From NCBI GenBank assembly GCA_019241915.1, contig JAFAWI010000181.1, forward strand, positions 1-6,412: a stretch of DNA of 6,412 bases. Reading direction: 5' to 3'. Below the pieces are notes generated by a model. The model saw only the letters and a list, made by a program, of their open reading frames with translations, made no database searches and was not told where the DNA came from. Shown piece after piece: positions 1-5,491 of this stretch; the stretch's first letter is position 1; every line of letters begins with the position of its first letter. This DNA is from Alphaproteobacteria bacterium (GTDB lineage: Bacteria > Pseudomonadota > Alphaproteobacteria > ATCC43930 > CGMCC-115725). A program made the position numbers and the translations under genes.

Positions 1-1141
1 TGAACGGAAAATGCCCGACCTTGACCTCGTGGCCGGCGTCGCGCGCCGCCTTTTCGGTGAGCCCCACGCTCGCCACCTGCGGCCGGCAATAGGTGCAGCC
101 GGGGACGTTGCGCACATCGAGCGGGTGGACGCCGTTGATCCCGGCGATGTGCTCGACGCAGATCACGCCCTCGTGCATCGCCTTGTGCGCGAGCCAGGGC
201 GGGCCGACCAGGTCGCCGATCGCGTAGACCCCGGGCTCGCCAGTGCGCAGCCATTCGTCGGCGACGACATGGGCGCGCTCGACCTTGACCTCGGTGCCTT
301 CGAGGCCGATCCCTTCGACATTGCCGACGATGCCGACCGCCGAGATCACCCGGTCGACGGCGATGTCGGCGGTCTTGCCGCCGGCTTCGATTTGGGCGGT
401 GACGTTGTCCTCGCCCTTTTTCAGCGCCTTCAGCGTAGCGCTGGTGTGGATCTTGATCCCCTGCTTTTCGAAGGCCTTGTGGGCGAAGGCGGAAATCTCC
501 TCGTCCTCGACCGGCAGGATGCGCGGCAGCACCTCGACGACAGTCACGTCGGCGCCCATGTCGCGATAGAAGCTGGCGAATTCGATGCCGATCGCGCCGG
601 AGCCGACCACCAGCAGCGATTTGGGGATCGCCGGGGGGACCATCGCCTCCTTGTAGGTCCACACCAGCTTGCCGTCGGGTTCGAGACCGGGCAGCGATCG
701 GGCGCGGGCGCCGGTGGCCAGAACGATGTGCTTGGCCGCGATATCGGCGACCGGTTTGCCGTCCTTGGCGACCGCGAGTTTGCCTTTGCCGGCGATCTTG
801 CCCTCGCCGATCACGACCGCGATCTTGTGCTTGCGCATCAGAAAGCCGACGCCGTTCGACAGCTGCTTGGCGACGGCGCGCGAGCGGGCGACGACCTTGC
901 CGGCGTCAAACGAGATGTTTTCGGCTTTGAGGCCGAAATCGCCGGCCTTGTGCATCAGATGGTAGACCTCGGCGGTGCGCAGCAGCGCCTTGGTCGGGAT
1001 GCAGCCCCAGTTGAGGCAGATGCCGCCCAAATGCTCGCGCTCGACAACGCAGGTCTTCATGCCGAGCTGCGCCGCGCGGATCGCCGCGACATACCCGCCC
1101 GGCCCGCCGCCGAGGATCGCGACGTCGTAGGTATCGGCCAT
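1..1141 (-). CDS. lpd: Dihydrolipoamide dehydrogenase (E3), 5' part, C-terminus off window
   Basis: This is the flavoprotein E3 of the pyruvate dehydrogenase complex. It reoxidises dihydrolipoyl groups on E2 (and here also on E1 beta) and passes the electrons through FAD to NAD+. Translation from the ATG at 1141-1139 gives 380 uninterrupted residues up to the window edge. Visible motifs are the FAD-binding GGGPGG (residues 11-16), the redox disulfide GGICLNWGC with C42 and C47, ATGARAR (142-148), the NAD-binding GSGAIG (180-185) and the second FAD motif YAIGD (306-310). The dimerisation domain begins near residue 345. Family members are about 460-475 residues, so roughly 80-95 residues are missing, including the catalytic His-Glu pair. 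There is no N-terminal lipoyl domain, unlike some bacterial E3 proteins. The gene is last of the visible pdh genes, 59 bases after pdhC. Its Shine-Dalgarno sequence lies in a hairpin. E3 may also serve 2-oxoglutarate dehydrogenase, but the context favours PDH. Confidence 0.97.
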   Translation of the reverse strand, partial: MADTYDVAILGGGPGGYVAAIRAAQLGMKTCVVEREHLGGICLNWGCIPTKALLRTAEVYHLMHKAGDFGLKAENISFDAGKVVARSRAVAKQLSNGVGFLMRKHKIAVVIGEGKIAGKGKLAVAKDGKPVADIAAKHIVLATGARARSLPGLEPDGKLVWTYKEAMVPPAIPKSLLVVGSGAIGIEFASFYRDMGADVTVVEVLPRILPVEDEEISAFAHKAFEKQGIKIHTSATLKALKKGEDNVTAQIEAGGKTADIAVDRVISAVGIVGNVEGIGLEGTEVKVERAHVVADEWLRTGEPGVYAIGDLVGPPWLAHKAMHEGVICVEHIAGINGVHPLDVRNVPGCTYCRPQVASVGLTEKAARDAGHEVKVGHFPF

Positions 1142-1147
1142 CTAGTT

Positions 1148-1175
1148 GCCCCTCTCCCGCAAGCGGGAGAGGGGC
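1148..1175 (-). repeat. Perfect 13-base inverted repeat between pdhC and lpd
   Basis: On the plus strand GCCCCTCTCCCGC (1148-1160) is followed by AA and then its exact reverse complement (1163-1175). The innermost pairs would open, leaving a stem of about 12 base pairs with a CAAG or CTTG loop. In the operon (minus) direction the stem is followed by CAACTAG and the lpd ATG with no T-run, so it does not look like a terminator for the operon. Read on the plus strand it is followed by TTTT (1176-1179), a terminator-like arrangement for antisense transcription. From general knowledge, short palindromes of the form CCTCTCCCGC-GCGGGAGAGG are common dispersed intergenic repeats in many GC-rich proteobacteria. 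I infer this is one copy. Confidence 0.85.
1149..1156 (-). promoter_or_regulatory. Likely lpd ribosome binding site, inside hairpin arm
   Basis: In the minus direction the bases before the lpd start read GAGAGGGG (1156-1149), then CAACTAG, then ATG. The purine run is a fair match to an anti-16S sequence at a normal 7-8 base distance, and it supports the ATG at 1141. It is made entirely of the downstream arm of the 1148-1175 inverted repeat, so it would be base-paired in folded mRNA. Whether the stem affects translation is inference. Confidence 0.55.
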
Positions 1176-1200
1176 TTTTCCCGCGTCAAAAACTTGAACG

Positions 1201-2550
1201 TCACAGCAGCATCCGCGACGGTTCGTCGACGAGGCGCTTGAAGGCTTGCAGGAAGCGGGCGCCGACCGCGCCATCGACGGCACGGTGGTCGCAGCTGAGC
1301 GTGCAGCTCATCGCGGTGACGACCGCGAGCTGTCCATCCTTGACGACCGGACGCGGCGCTCCGGCGCCGACCGCCAGGATGCAGCCGTGCGGCGGGTTGA
1401 TGACCGCGGCGAACTCCTTGATGCCGTACATGCCGAGATTGGAGATCGAGAAGGTGCCGCCCTGGAATTCTTCGAGTTTCAGTTTGCCGGTGCGGGCGCG
1501 TTGGGCGAGGTCCTTGGTCTCGGCGGCGATCTGCTGCAGGCCCTTGAGGTCGGCGCCGCGGACGATCGGGGTGATGAGCCCATCGTCGAGGGCAACCGCC
1601 ATCGCGATGTCGGCGCGCTCCCAGAGCACGATCGCATCGTCGGACCATGAGGCGTTGGCCTCGGGCACCTGGCGCAGCGCCAAGCCGGCGGCGCGGATGA
1701 CAAAATCGTTGACCGAAAGGCTGAGGCTCTCCTGGCCGTCGTTGAGCAATTTGCGGATGCGCAGCAGCTCGTCGATCTCGCAATCGACGGTCATGTAGAA
1801 ATGCGGGACGGTCTGCTTCGACTCGGTGAGCCGCCGGGCGATGACGCGCCGCATCTGGCTGTGCGGCTTTTTGCTGAACGGCGGATCGCCGGTGACCGGG
1901 GCAAAAGGCTGCGGCGCGGGTTGCGGCGGGCGCGCACCCGGGGCCTGGACCGGCGATGGGGTTTGCGCCGGCGCCGGACCGCGCGCAAGCGCCGCGTCGA
2001 TGTCGGCCTTGACGATGCGGCCTTGCGGGCCGCTGCCCTTGACCGACGCGAGGTCGAGGCCGGCGAGCGCCGCCATGCGGCGCGCCAGAGGGCTGGCGAA
2101 GATGCGCTCGGCTGCGGCGTCGTGGCCATTACCGGTCGGCGGCGCGGCTGCGGGTGCCGGCGGAGGTGCGGTCTTCGGCGCTTCAGCCGAAGAGGGCGGC
2201 GGTGTCGGCTGCGCCGCTGGCCGCCCCTCCCCCTCCCCGGCGGTCGCGGGGCGAGGGGTATCTGCGGACGGCGCCGCGGCGACCCCGCCGATGGCGGAGG
2301 CGTCTTCGCCTTCTTCGAGCAGCACGGCGATCGGCTCGTTGACTTTGATGCCCTGGGTGCCCTCAGGGACGATGATCTTGCCGAGGCGCCCTTCGTCGAC
2401 CGCCTCGTATTCCATTGTCGCCTTGTCGGTCTCGATCTCGGCGATGACGTCGCCGGAATGAATTTCGTCGCCTTCCTTTTTGAGCCAGCGCGCGACGGCG
2501 CCTTCGGTCATCGTCGGCGACAGCGCCGGCATCAGGATCTGGATCGGCAT
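1201..2550 (-). CDS. pdhC: Dihydrolipoamide acetyltransferase (E2) of pyruvate dehydrogenase
   Basis: This is the core-forming E2, which takes acetyl groups from E1 on a swinging lipoyl arm and transfers them to CoA. It has 449 residues, the usual length for a one-lipoyl E2. Domain order: lipoyl domain (about 1-83, lipoyl lysine K43 in ETDKATME); Pro/Ala-rich linker (84-146); peripheral-subunit-binding domain (about 148-188, FASPLARRMA to GRIVKADID); second linker (about 189-225); acetyltransferase domain (226-449) with the active-site DHRAVDG motif (H422, D426). The start codon at 2550 lies 5 bases after the pdhB stop, with no clear Shine-Dalgarno sequence, which suggests translational coupling. 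The protein ends in the typical RMLL. The DHRAVDG motif and the pairing with E1 argue for acetyl rather than succinyl or branched-chain specificity. The first linker is encoded by a stretch containing an imperfect palindrome (2230-2258). Alphaproteobacterial naming varies, and pdhB is used for E2 in some genomes. Confidence 0.97.
   Translation of the reverse strand: MPIQILMPALSPTMTEGAVARWLKKEGDEIHSGDVIAEIETDKATMEYEAVDEGRLGKIIVPEGTQGIKVNEPIAVLLEEGEDASAIGGVAAAPSADTPRPATAGEGEGRPAAQPTPPPSSAEAPKTAPPPAPAAAPPTGNGHDAAAERIFASPLARRMAALAGLDLASVKGSGPQGRIVKADIDAALARGPAPAQTPSPVQAPGARPPQPAPQPFAPVTGDPPFSKKPHSQMRRVIARRLTESKQTVPHFYMTVDCEIDELLRIRKLLNDGQESLSLSVNDFVIRAAGLALRQVPEANASWSDDAIVLWERADIAMAVALDDGLITPIVRGADLKGLQQIAAETKDLAQRARTGKLKLEEFQGGTFSISNLGMYGIKEFAAVINPPHGCILAVGAGAPRPVVKDGQLAVVTAMSCTLSCDHRAVDGAVGARFLQAFKRLVDEPSRMLL
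2230..2258 (-). repeat. Imperfect palindrome inside the pdhC linker coding sequence
   Basis: On the plus strand CCCCTCCCC (2230-2238) can pair with GGGG-CG-AGGGG (2248-2258). This gives 9 base pairs with a 2-base CG bulge and a 9-base loop (2239-2247). The outer bases resemble the arms of the 1148-1175 repeat. It encodes about residues 98-107 (TPRPATAGEG) of the flexible linker between the lipoyl and subunit-binding domains. GC-rich Pro/Ala/Gly codons can produce such pairing by chance, so its status as a repeat element is tentative. Confidence 0.4.
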
Positions 2551-2555
2551 GGCGA

Positions 2556-3929
2556 CTAGCGGTACGCGACTTCGCGGGCGGCGGCGACGATGTCTTCGAC
2601 CTGCGGCACCGCGAGCCGTTCAAGATTGGCGGCGTAGGGCAGCGGCACATCCTTGCCGGCGACGCGCTTCACCGGCGCGTCGAGCCAGTCGAAGCATTCT
2701 TCCATCATCACTGCGGCGAGCTCCGATCCGATACCGGCGAACGGCCAGCCCTCCTCGACCGCGACGAGGCGGTTGGTCTTCTTGACCGACGCGGCGACGG
2801 TGGCGGCGTCGAACGGACGCAGCGAACGCAAGTCGATCACCTCGGCGGCAATACCGTCCTTGGCCAGCTCCTCGGCGGCGAGCAGCGCCAGCTTCACCAT
2901 GCGCGAGAATGCGGTGATCGTCACCCGATCCCCCTCGCGCGCCACCCGCGCCTTGCCGATGGGGATAATGAACTCGGGATCGGTCGGCACTTCGAAGCTT
3001 TCGCCGTAGACCAGCTCGTGTTCGAGGAAGACGACCGGGTTGGGGTCGCGGATCGCGGCTTTGAGCAGCCCCTTGTGGTCGGCGCCGGTGTAAGGCGCGA
3101 CGACCTTGAGGCCGGGGCAATGCGCGTACCAGCTGGCGTAGCATTGCGAATGCTGGGCGGCGACACGCGAGGCGATGCCGTTGGGGCCGCGGAAGACGAT
3201 CGGGCAGCCCATCTGCCCTCCCGACATGTAGCGCGTCTTGGCCGCCGAATTGATGATCTGGTCGATCGCCTGCATCGCAAAGTTGAAGGTCATGAACTCG
3301 ACGATCGGCTTCAGCCCGGCAAAGGCGGCGCCGACCCCCACCCCGGCAAAGCCCTGCTCGGTGATCGGCGTGTCGATCACGCGGCGCGGGCCGAATTCCT
3401 GCAACAGGCCCTGACTGACCTTGTACGCGCCCTGGTACTCGGCGACCTCCTCTCCGAGCAGCAAGACGCTGTCGTCGCGCCGCATCTCCTCGGCAATCGC
3501 GTCGCGCAGCGCCTCGCGCACGGTGATCGTCGCGGTGGCGCCGGTGTAGCCCGGCTGTTTCCCGGCGGGCGCAGGGACCGGTGCGGCAGGCGGCGGCGCC
3601 CGGTCGCGCGCCATCGGCGACGGCGCCGGTTCGGGATGCGGCGAGTGTTGCGTGGCCGCGGCGGGCGCAGCGGCGGAGACGTCCTCGCCGTTGGCGGCGA
3701 TGACCGCGATCGGCGTGTTGACCGCGACGTGCTCGGTGCCCTCGGGGATGACGATCCTGGCGAGGATGCCCTCGTCGATCGCCTCGACCTCCATCGTCGC
3801 CTTGTCGGTCTCGATCTCGGCAATCGCGTCGCCGGGCTGGACGTGATCGCCCTCGGCCTTGAGCCAGCGCGCAAGCTTGCCCTCGGTCATTGTGGGCGAC
3901 AGCGCCGGCATCAATACGTCGGTGCTCAT
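2556..3929 (-). CDS. pdhB: Pyruvate dehydrogenase E1 beta with N-terminal lipoyl domain
   Basis: This is the beta subunit of the thiamine-diphosphate-dependent E1, which decarboxylates pyruvate and acetylates lipoyl groups. It has 457 residues, about 120-130 more than a plain E1 beta because of an N-terminal lipoyl domain (about 1-83, K43 in ETDKATME). A Pro/Ala linker (84-130) joins it to the transketolase-like pyrimidine-binding domain (about 131-310) and the C-terminal transketolase domain (about 325-457). Recognisable E1 beta signatures are LLLGEEVAEYQGAYKVSQGL (156-175), DTPITEQGFAG (186-196), EFMTFNF (211-217), RGPNG (247-251) and AAQHSQ (257-262). The ATG at 3929 is 9 bases past the pdhA stop and no Shine-Dalgarno sequence is evident, so coupling to pdhA is likely. 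By eye the lipoyl domain matches that of the neighbouring E2 at about 55 of 83 positions. E1 beta with a lipoyl domain is established for alphaproteobacteria. Branched-chain E1 beta is less likely given the close match to PDH-type sequence. Confidence 0.97.
   Translation of the reverse strand: MSTDVLMPALSPTMTEGKLARWLKAEGDHVQPGDAIAEIETDKATMEVEAIDEGILARIVIPEGTEHVAVNTPIAVIAANGEDVSAAAPAAATQHSPHPEPAPSPMARDRAPPPAAPVPAPAGKQPGYTGATATITVREALRDAIAEEMRRDDSVLLLGEEVAEYQGAYKVSQGLLQEFGPRRVIDTPITEQGFAGVGVGAAFAGLKPIVEFMTFNFAMQAIDQIINSAAKTRYMSGGQMGCPIVFRGPNGIASRVAAQHSQCYASWYAHCPGLKVVAPYTGADHKGLLKAAIRDPNPVVFLEHELVYGESFEVPTDPEFIIPIGKARVAREGDRVTITAFSRMVKLALLAAEELAKDGIAAEVIDLRSLRPFDAATVAASVKKTNRLVAVEEGWPFAGIGSELAAVMMEECFDWLDAPVKRVAGKDVPLPYAANLERLAVPQVEDIVAAAREVAYR
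3595..3627 (-). repeat. Imperfect palindrome inside the pdhB linker coding sequence
   Basis: On the plus strand GGCGCC (3595-3600), a CG bulge and GTCGC (3603-3607) pair with GCGAC (3617-3621) and GGCGCC (3622-3627). This gives 11 base pairs around a 9-base loop. It encodes about residues 101-112 of the lipoyl-E1 beta linker (PAPSPMARDRAP). The geometry, a long stem with one CG bulge and a 9-base loop, matches the palindrome in the pdhC linker, although the sequences differ. It could be a degenerate repeat or a chance result of GC-rich codons. Confidence 0.4.
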
Positions 3930-3938
3930 CGGCGGCGC

Positions 3939-4949
3939 TCAGGCTTCGGCGAGAACATCCGTCCACAGCTCGGCGGGATCGGGCTCGGGGCAGTCCTGCG
4001 CGAACTGCGCCGCCTCGGCGACGGTCTCGCGAACGCGGCGCTCGATGTCCTTGAGCTCGGCCTCGCCGGCCATGCCGGCGTTCAGCAACCGCTGGCGCAG
4101 ATGGTCGATCGGGTCGTGCTCTGACCGCATCTTGTCGACTTCTTCCTTGGTCCGGTACTTCGCCGGATCGGACATCGAATGGCCGCGGTAGCGGTAGGTC
4201 AGCATTTCGAGGATGATCGGCCCCTGCCCCGAGCGCGCATGCTCCGCCGCCGATTGTGCCGCGTCGTAGACCGCGGCGACATCCATGCCGTCGACCTGCT
4301 CGCCCGGAATGCCAAGGCCGATGCCGCGATGAAACAGGTCGGTGCGGGCCGACGCGCGGCTGATCGAGGTGCCCATGCCGTAACGGTTGTTCTCGATCAC
4401 GTAGACGACCGGCAGCTTCCACAGCGAGGCCATGTTGAAGCTCTCGGCGACCTGGCCCTGATTGATCGCGCCGTCGCCAAAATAGCTGACCGCGATAAAC
4501 CCGTCGCCGCGGTAGCGGTGCGCAAAGGCGAGGCCGGTGCCGATCGGCACCGAGGCGCCGACGATGCCGTGGCCGCCGAAGAAATTCTTCTCGCGGCTGA
4601 ACATGTGCATCGAGCCGCCCTTGCCGTGCGAGTAGCCGCCGCGGCGGCCGGTCAGCTCGGCCATGACCCCCTTGGGATCCATGCCGCAGGCCAGCATGTG
4701 GCCGTGGTCGCGGTAGGTCGTGATGATGCTGTCGCCGTCCTTGAGCGCCGCCTGCATCCCGACGACGACCGCTTCCTGGCCGATGTAGAGATGGCAGAAG
4801 CCGCCGATCAGCCGCATGCCGTACATCTGGCTCGCGCGCTCCTCGAAGCGGCGGATCAGCAGCATATCCTCAAAGAAACGCTTGAACGTCGCCGCGGCGA
4901 CAGGCGGCTCCGCGAGCTTGACGGCAGCGGCCGAACCCTTGGATGGCAT
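3939..4949 (-). CDS. pdhA: Pyruvate dehydrogenase E1 component, alpha subunit
   Basis: This is the alpha subunit of the heterotetrameric (alpha2beta2) E1. It carries the ThDP diphosphate/Mg2+ site and acts with the beta subunit encoded next to it. It has 336 residues, normal for alphaproteobacterial PdhA. Visible features are the family-typical FCHLYIGQEA (51-60), TYRDHGH (78-84), GGSMHMF (111-117) and the ThDP motif that opens with GDGAINQGQVAESFN (158-172) and closes with ENNRYGM (186-192). YRYRGHSMSDP (252-262) matches the conserved loop that carries regulatory serines in mammals; phosphorylation is not implied here. The frame stays open upstream to about 5270. I chose the ATG at 4949 because GGAGGA lies 10 bases before it, homology begins just after it, and the upstream extension would overlap ftsB and look like out-of-frame translation. 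A 133-base gap separates it from ftsB, and pdhB follows after 9 bases. Confidence 0.97.
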   Translation of the reverse strand: MPSKGSAAAVKLAEPPVAAATFKRFFEDMLLIRRFEERASQMYGMRLIGGFCHLYIGQEAVVVGMQAALKDGDSIITTYRDHGHMLACGMDPKGVMAELTGRRGGYSHGKGGSMHMFSREKNFFGGHGIVGASVPIGTGLAFAHRYRGDGFIAVSYFGDGAINQGQVAESFNMASLWKLPVVYVIENNRYGMGTSISRASARTDLFHRGIGLGIPGEQVDGMDVAAVYDAAQSAAEHARSGQGPIILEMLTYRYRGHSMSDPAKYRTKEEVDKMRSEHDPIDHLRQRLLNAGMAGEAELKDIERRVRETVAEAAQFAQDCPEPDPAELWTDVLAEA

Positions 4950-4959
4950 AACGCGGCAG

Positions 4960-4965
4960 TCCTCC
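4960..4965 (-). promoter_or_regulatory. Strong Shine-Dalgarno sequence for pdhA
   Basis: In the minus direction GGAGGA (4965-4960) is followed by 10 bases and the ATG at 4949. It is the best ribosome binding site in the window, and it decides the pdhA start against the longer open frame. The junctions before pdhB and pdhC lack one. Confidence 0.85.
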
Positions 4966-4982
4966 GGCGGGAGTGCGGCGGC

Positions 4983-5011
4983 AGCATGTCGGCAAATGCC
5001 GCCGTTTGCAA
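4983..5011 (-). promoter_or_regulatory. Possible promoter for the pdh genes
   Basis: In the minus direction TTGCAA (5011-5006) could be a -35 element. It is followed by a 17-base spacer and CATGCT (4988-4983) as a weak -10. A start a few bases downstream would leave a short leader ending in the GGAGGA of pdhA. The match to TTGACA/TATAAT is only partial, and GC-rich alphaproteobacterial promoters are hard to call by eye. The spacer contains a small inverted repeat (GCAAA/TTTGC, 4992-5009) that could be an operator or chance. Confidence 0.25.
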
Positions 5012-5018
5012 CCGCGCG

Positions 5019-5038
5019 GCCGGGCAATTTCGCCCGGC
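5019..5038 (-). repeat. Stem-loop in the ftsB-pdhA gap
   Basis: GCCGGGC (5019-5025) and GCCCGGC (5032-5038) form a perfect 7-base-pair stem with a 6-base AATTTC loop on the plus strand. In the operon direction no T-run follows, so it is not a classical intrinsic terminator. It lies 33 bases or more past the ftsB stop and just upstream of the tentative pdhA promoter. It could attenuate read-through or mark the end of the upstream transcript. Confidence 0.45.
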
Positions 5039-5082
5039 GAAACCGCAGCGGCAAACCGCCGGTGGAGCGCGCAGCCGCCCGG

Positions 5083-5415
5083 CTAGCGGGGCGGCGCCGA
5101 GGCGCCCGGCGGCACGATGACGACCTCGTTCGGCGCCGCCAGATCGAGGGTCGAGCGAATCTGCTGATCGAGCAGATCGGGGTCGACATGATTCGGGTCG
5201 AGACCGCCGACCTTGCGGGCCAACGCGTTGCGCTCGGCCTCGACCGCAGCGAGCTGTTCCTTGGCGCCACGCAGCTGCTGCACCGTTTCGCGCCAGGCGC
5301 GCAGGCCGCGGTCGCCCTCGATCGTGTGATAGACGAAATACGAGGTCAGCGCCGCCCCGACCAACGGGCGGACTAGAAAACGAGCGCGCCGGCGCATCTC
5401 GTGCAAGACGAGCAT
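5083..5415 (-). CDS. ftsB: FtsB/DivIC-type septum formation initiator protein
   Basis: This is a small bitopic inner-membrane protein of the divisome. FtsB pairs with FtsL through a coiled coil and, with FtsQ, links FtsZ-ring assembly to septal peptidoglycan synthesis. The 110 residues show a basic cytoplasmic N-terminus (MRRRARF, 7-13), one membrane segment (about 15-31), and a periplasmic helix (about 36-70) rich in Gln, Glu, Ala and Leu with coiled-coil character. The GDRGL motif (34-38) and a conserved C-terminal block, DPDLLDQQIRSTLDLAAPNEVVI (78-100), are typical of alphaproteobacterial members. Length fits the family. The start could be M1 at 5415 or M7 at 5397; neither has a convincing Shine-Dalgarno sequence. 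The gene lies between eno and pdhA, where eno-ftsB linkage is common across proteobacteria. It is assigned by architecture and context, since sequence conservation in this family is low. Confidence 0.85.
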   Translation of the reverse strand: MLVLHEMRRRARFLVRPLVGAALTSYFVYHTIEGDRGLRAWRETVQQLRGAKEQLAAVEAERNALARKVGGLDPNHVDPDLLDQQIRSTLDLAAPNEVVIVPPGASAPPR

Positions 5416-5427
5416 CGGTAAAGGGAA

Positions 5428-5435
5428 TCACGTGA
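5428..5435. promoter_or_regulatory. TCACGTGA palindrome upstream of ftsB
   Basis: This perfect 8-base palindrome ends 13 bases before the ftsB ATG. It is short enough to occur by chance and I cannot assign a regulator. It overlaps the only place where a ribosome binding or promoter signal for ftsB would be expected. Confidence 0.2.
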
Positions 5436-5443
5436 CAATGGCC

Positions 5444-5481
5444 GCGTCAACGGCGGTTGCCGGCGGCGATGATTTTGACGC
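5444..5481 (-). repeat. Inverted repeat in the eno-ftsB gap
   Basis: GCGTCAA (5444-5450) and TTGACGC (5475-5481) are perfect 7-base inverted copies 24 bases apart. A small inner stem, CGGC/GCCG (5451-5454 with 5459-5462), continues directly from the first arm. The element starts 10 bases after the enolase stop codon. No T-run follows in the minus direction, so it is at best a processing or partial-termination structure at the eno 3' end. The left arm on the minus strand, TTGACGC, also resembles a -35 box, but no good -10 follows. Confidence 0.4.
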
Positions 5482-5491
5482 GCCAGCGGGC

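Noticed and set aside
1148..1175. Intrinsic terminator ending the pdhABC transcript
   Set aside because: In the operon direction the stem is followed by CAACTAGATGG with no T-run, and lpd starts at once.
11..1798. 595-codon open frame on the plus strand opposite lpd and pdhC
   Set aside because: It is antisense to two well-supported enzymes, its protein is a low-complexity run of Asp, Ala, Arg, Gly and Leu, and it crosses the gap between the two genes. This is the usual shadow of GC-rich codons; no domain is recognisable.
1801..2559. 252-codon plus-strand frame opposite the 5' half of pdhC
   Set aside because: Arg/Gly-rich shadow of the Pro/Ala linker and lipoyl domain on the other strand; no ribosome site or family resemblance.
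3018..4124. 368-codon plus-strand frame opposite pdhB and pdhA
   Set aside because: Antisense to conserved catalytic sequence and spans the pdhA-pdhB junction; composition is that of a shadow frame.
2620..4422. 600-codon minus-strand frame overlapping pdhA and pdhB
   Set aside because: Out of frame with two clear genes on the same strand and very Arg-rich; it cannot be coding alongside intact PdhA and PdhB.
4950..5270. 107-residue N-terminal extension of PdhA in the same open frame
   Set aside because: It overlaps ftsB in another frame, is rich in Arg and Ser, and a strong Shine-Dalgarno sequence marks the ATG at 4949.
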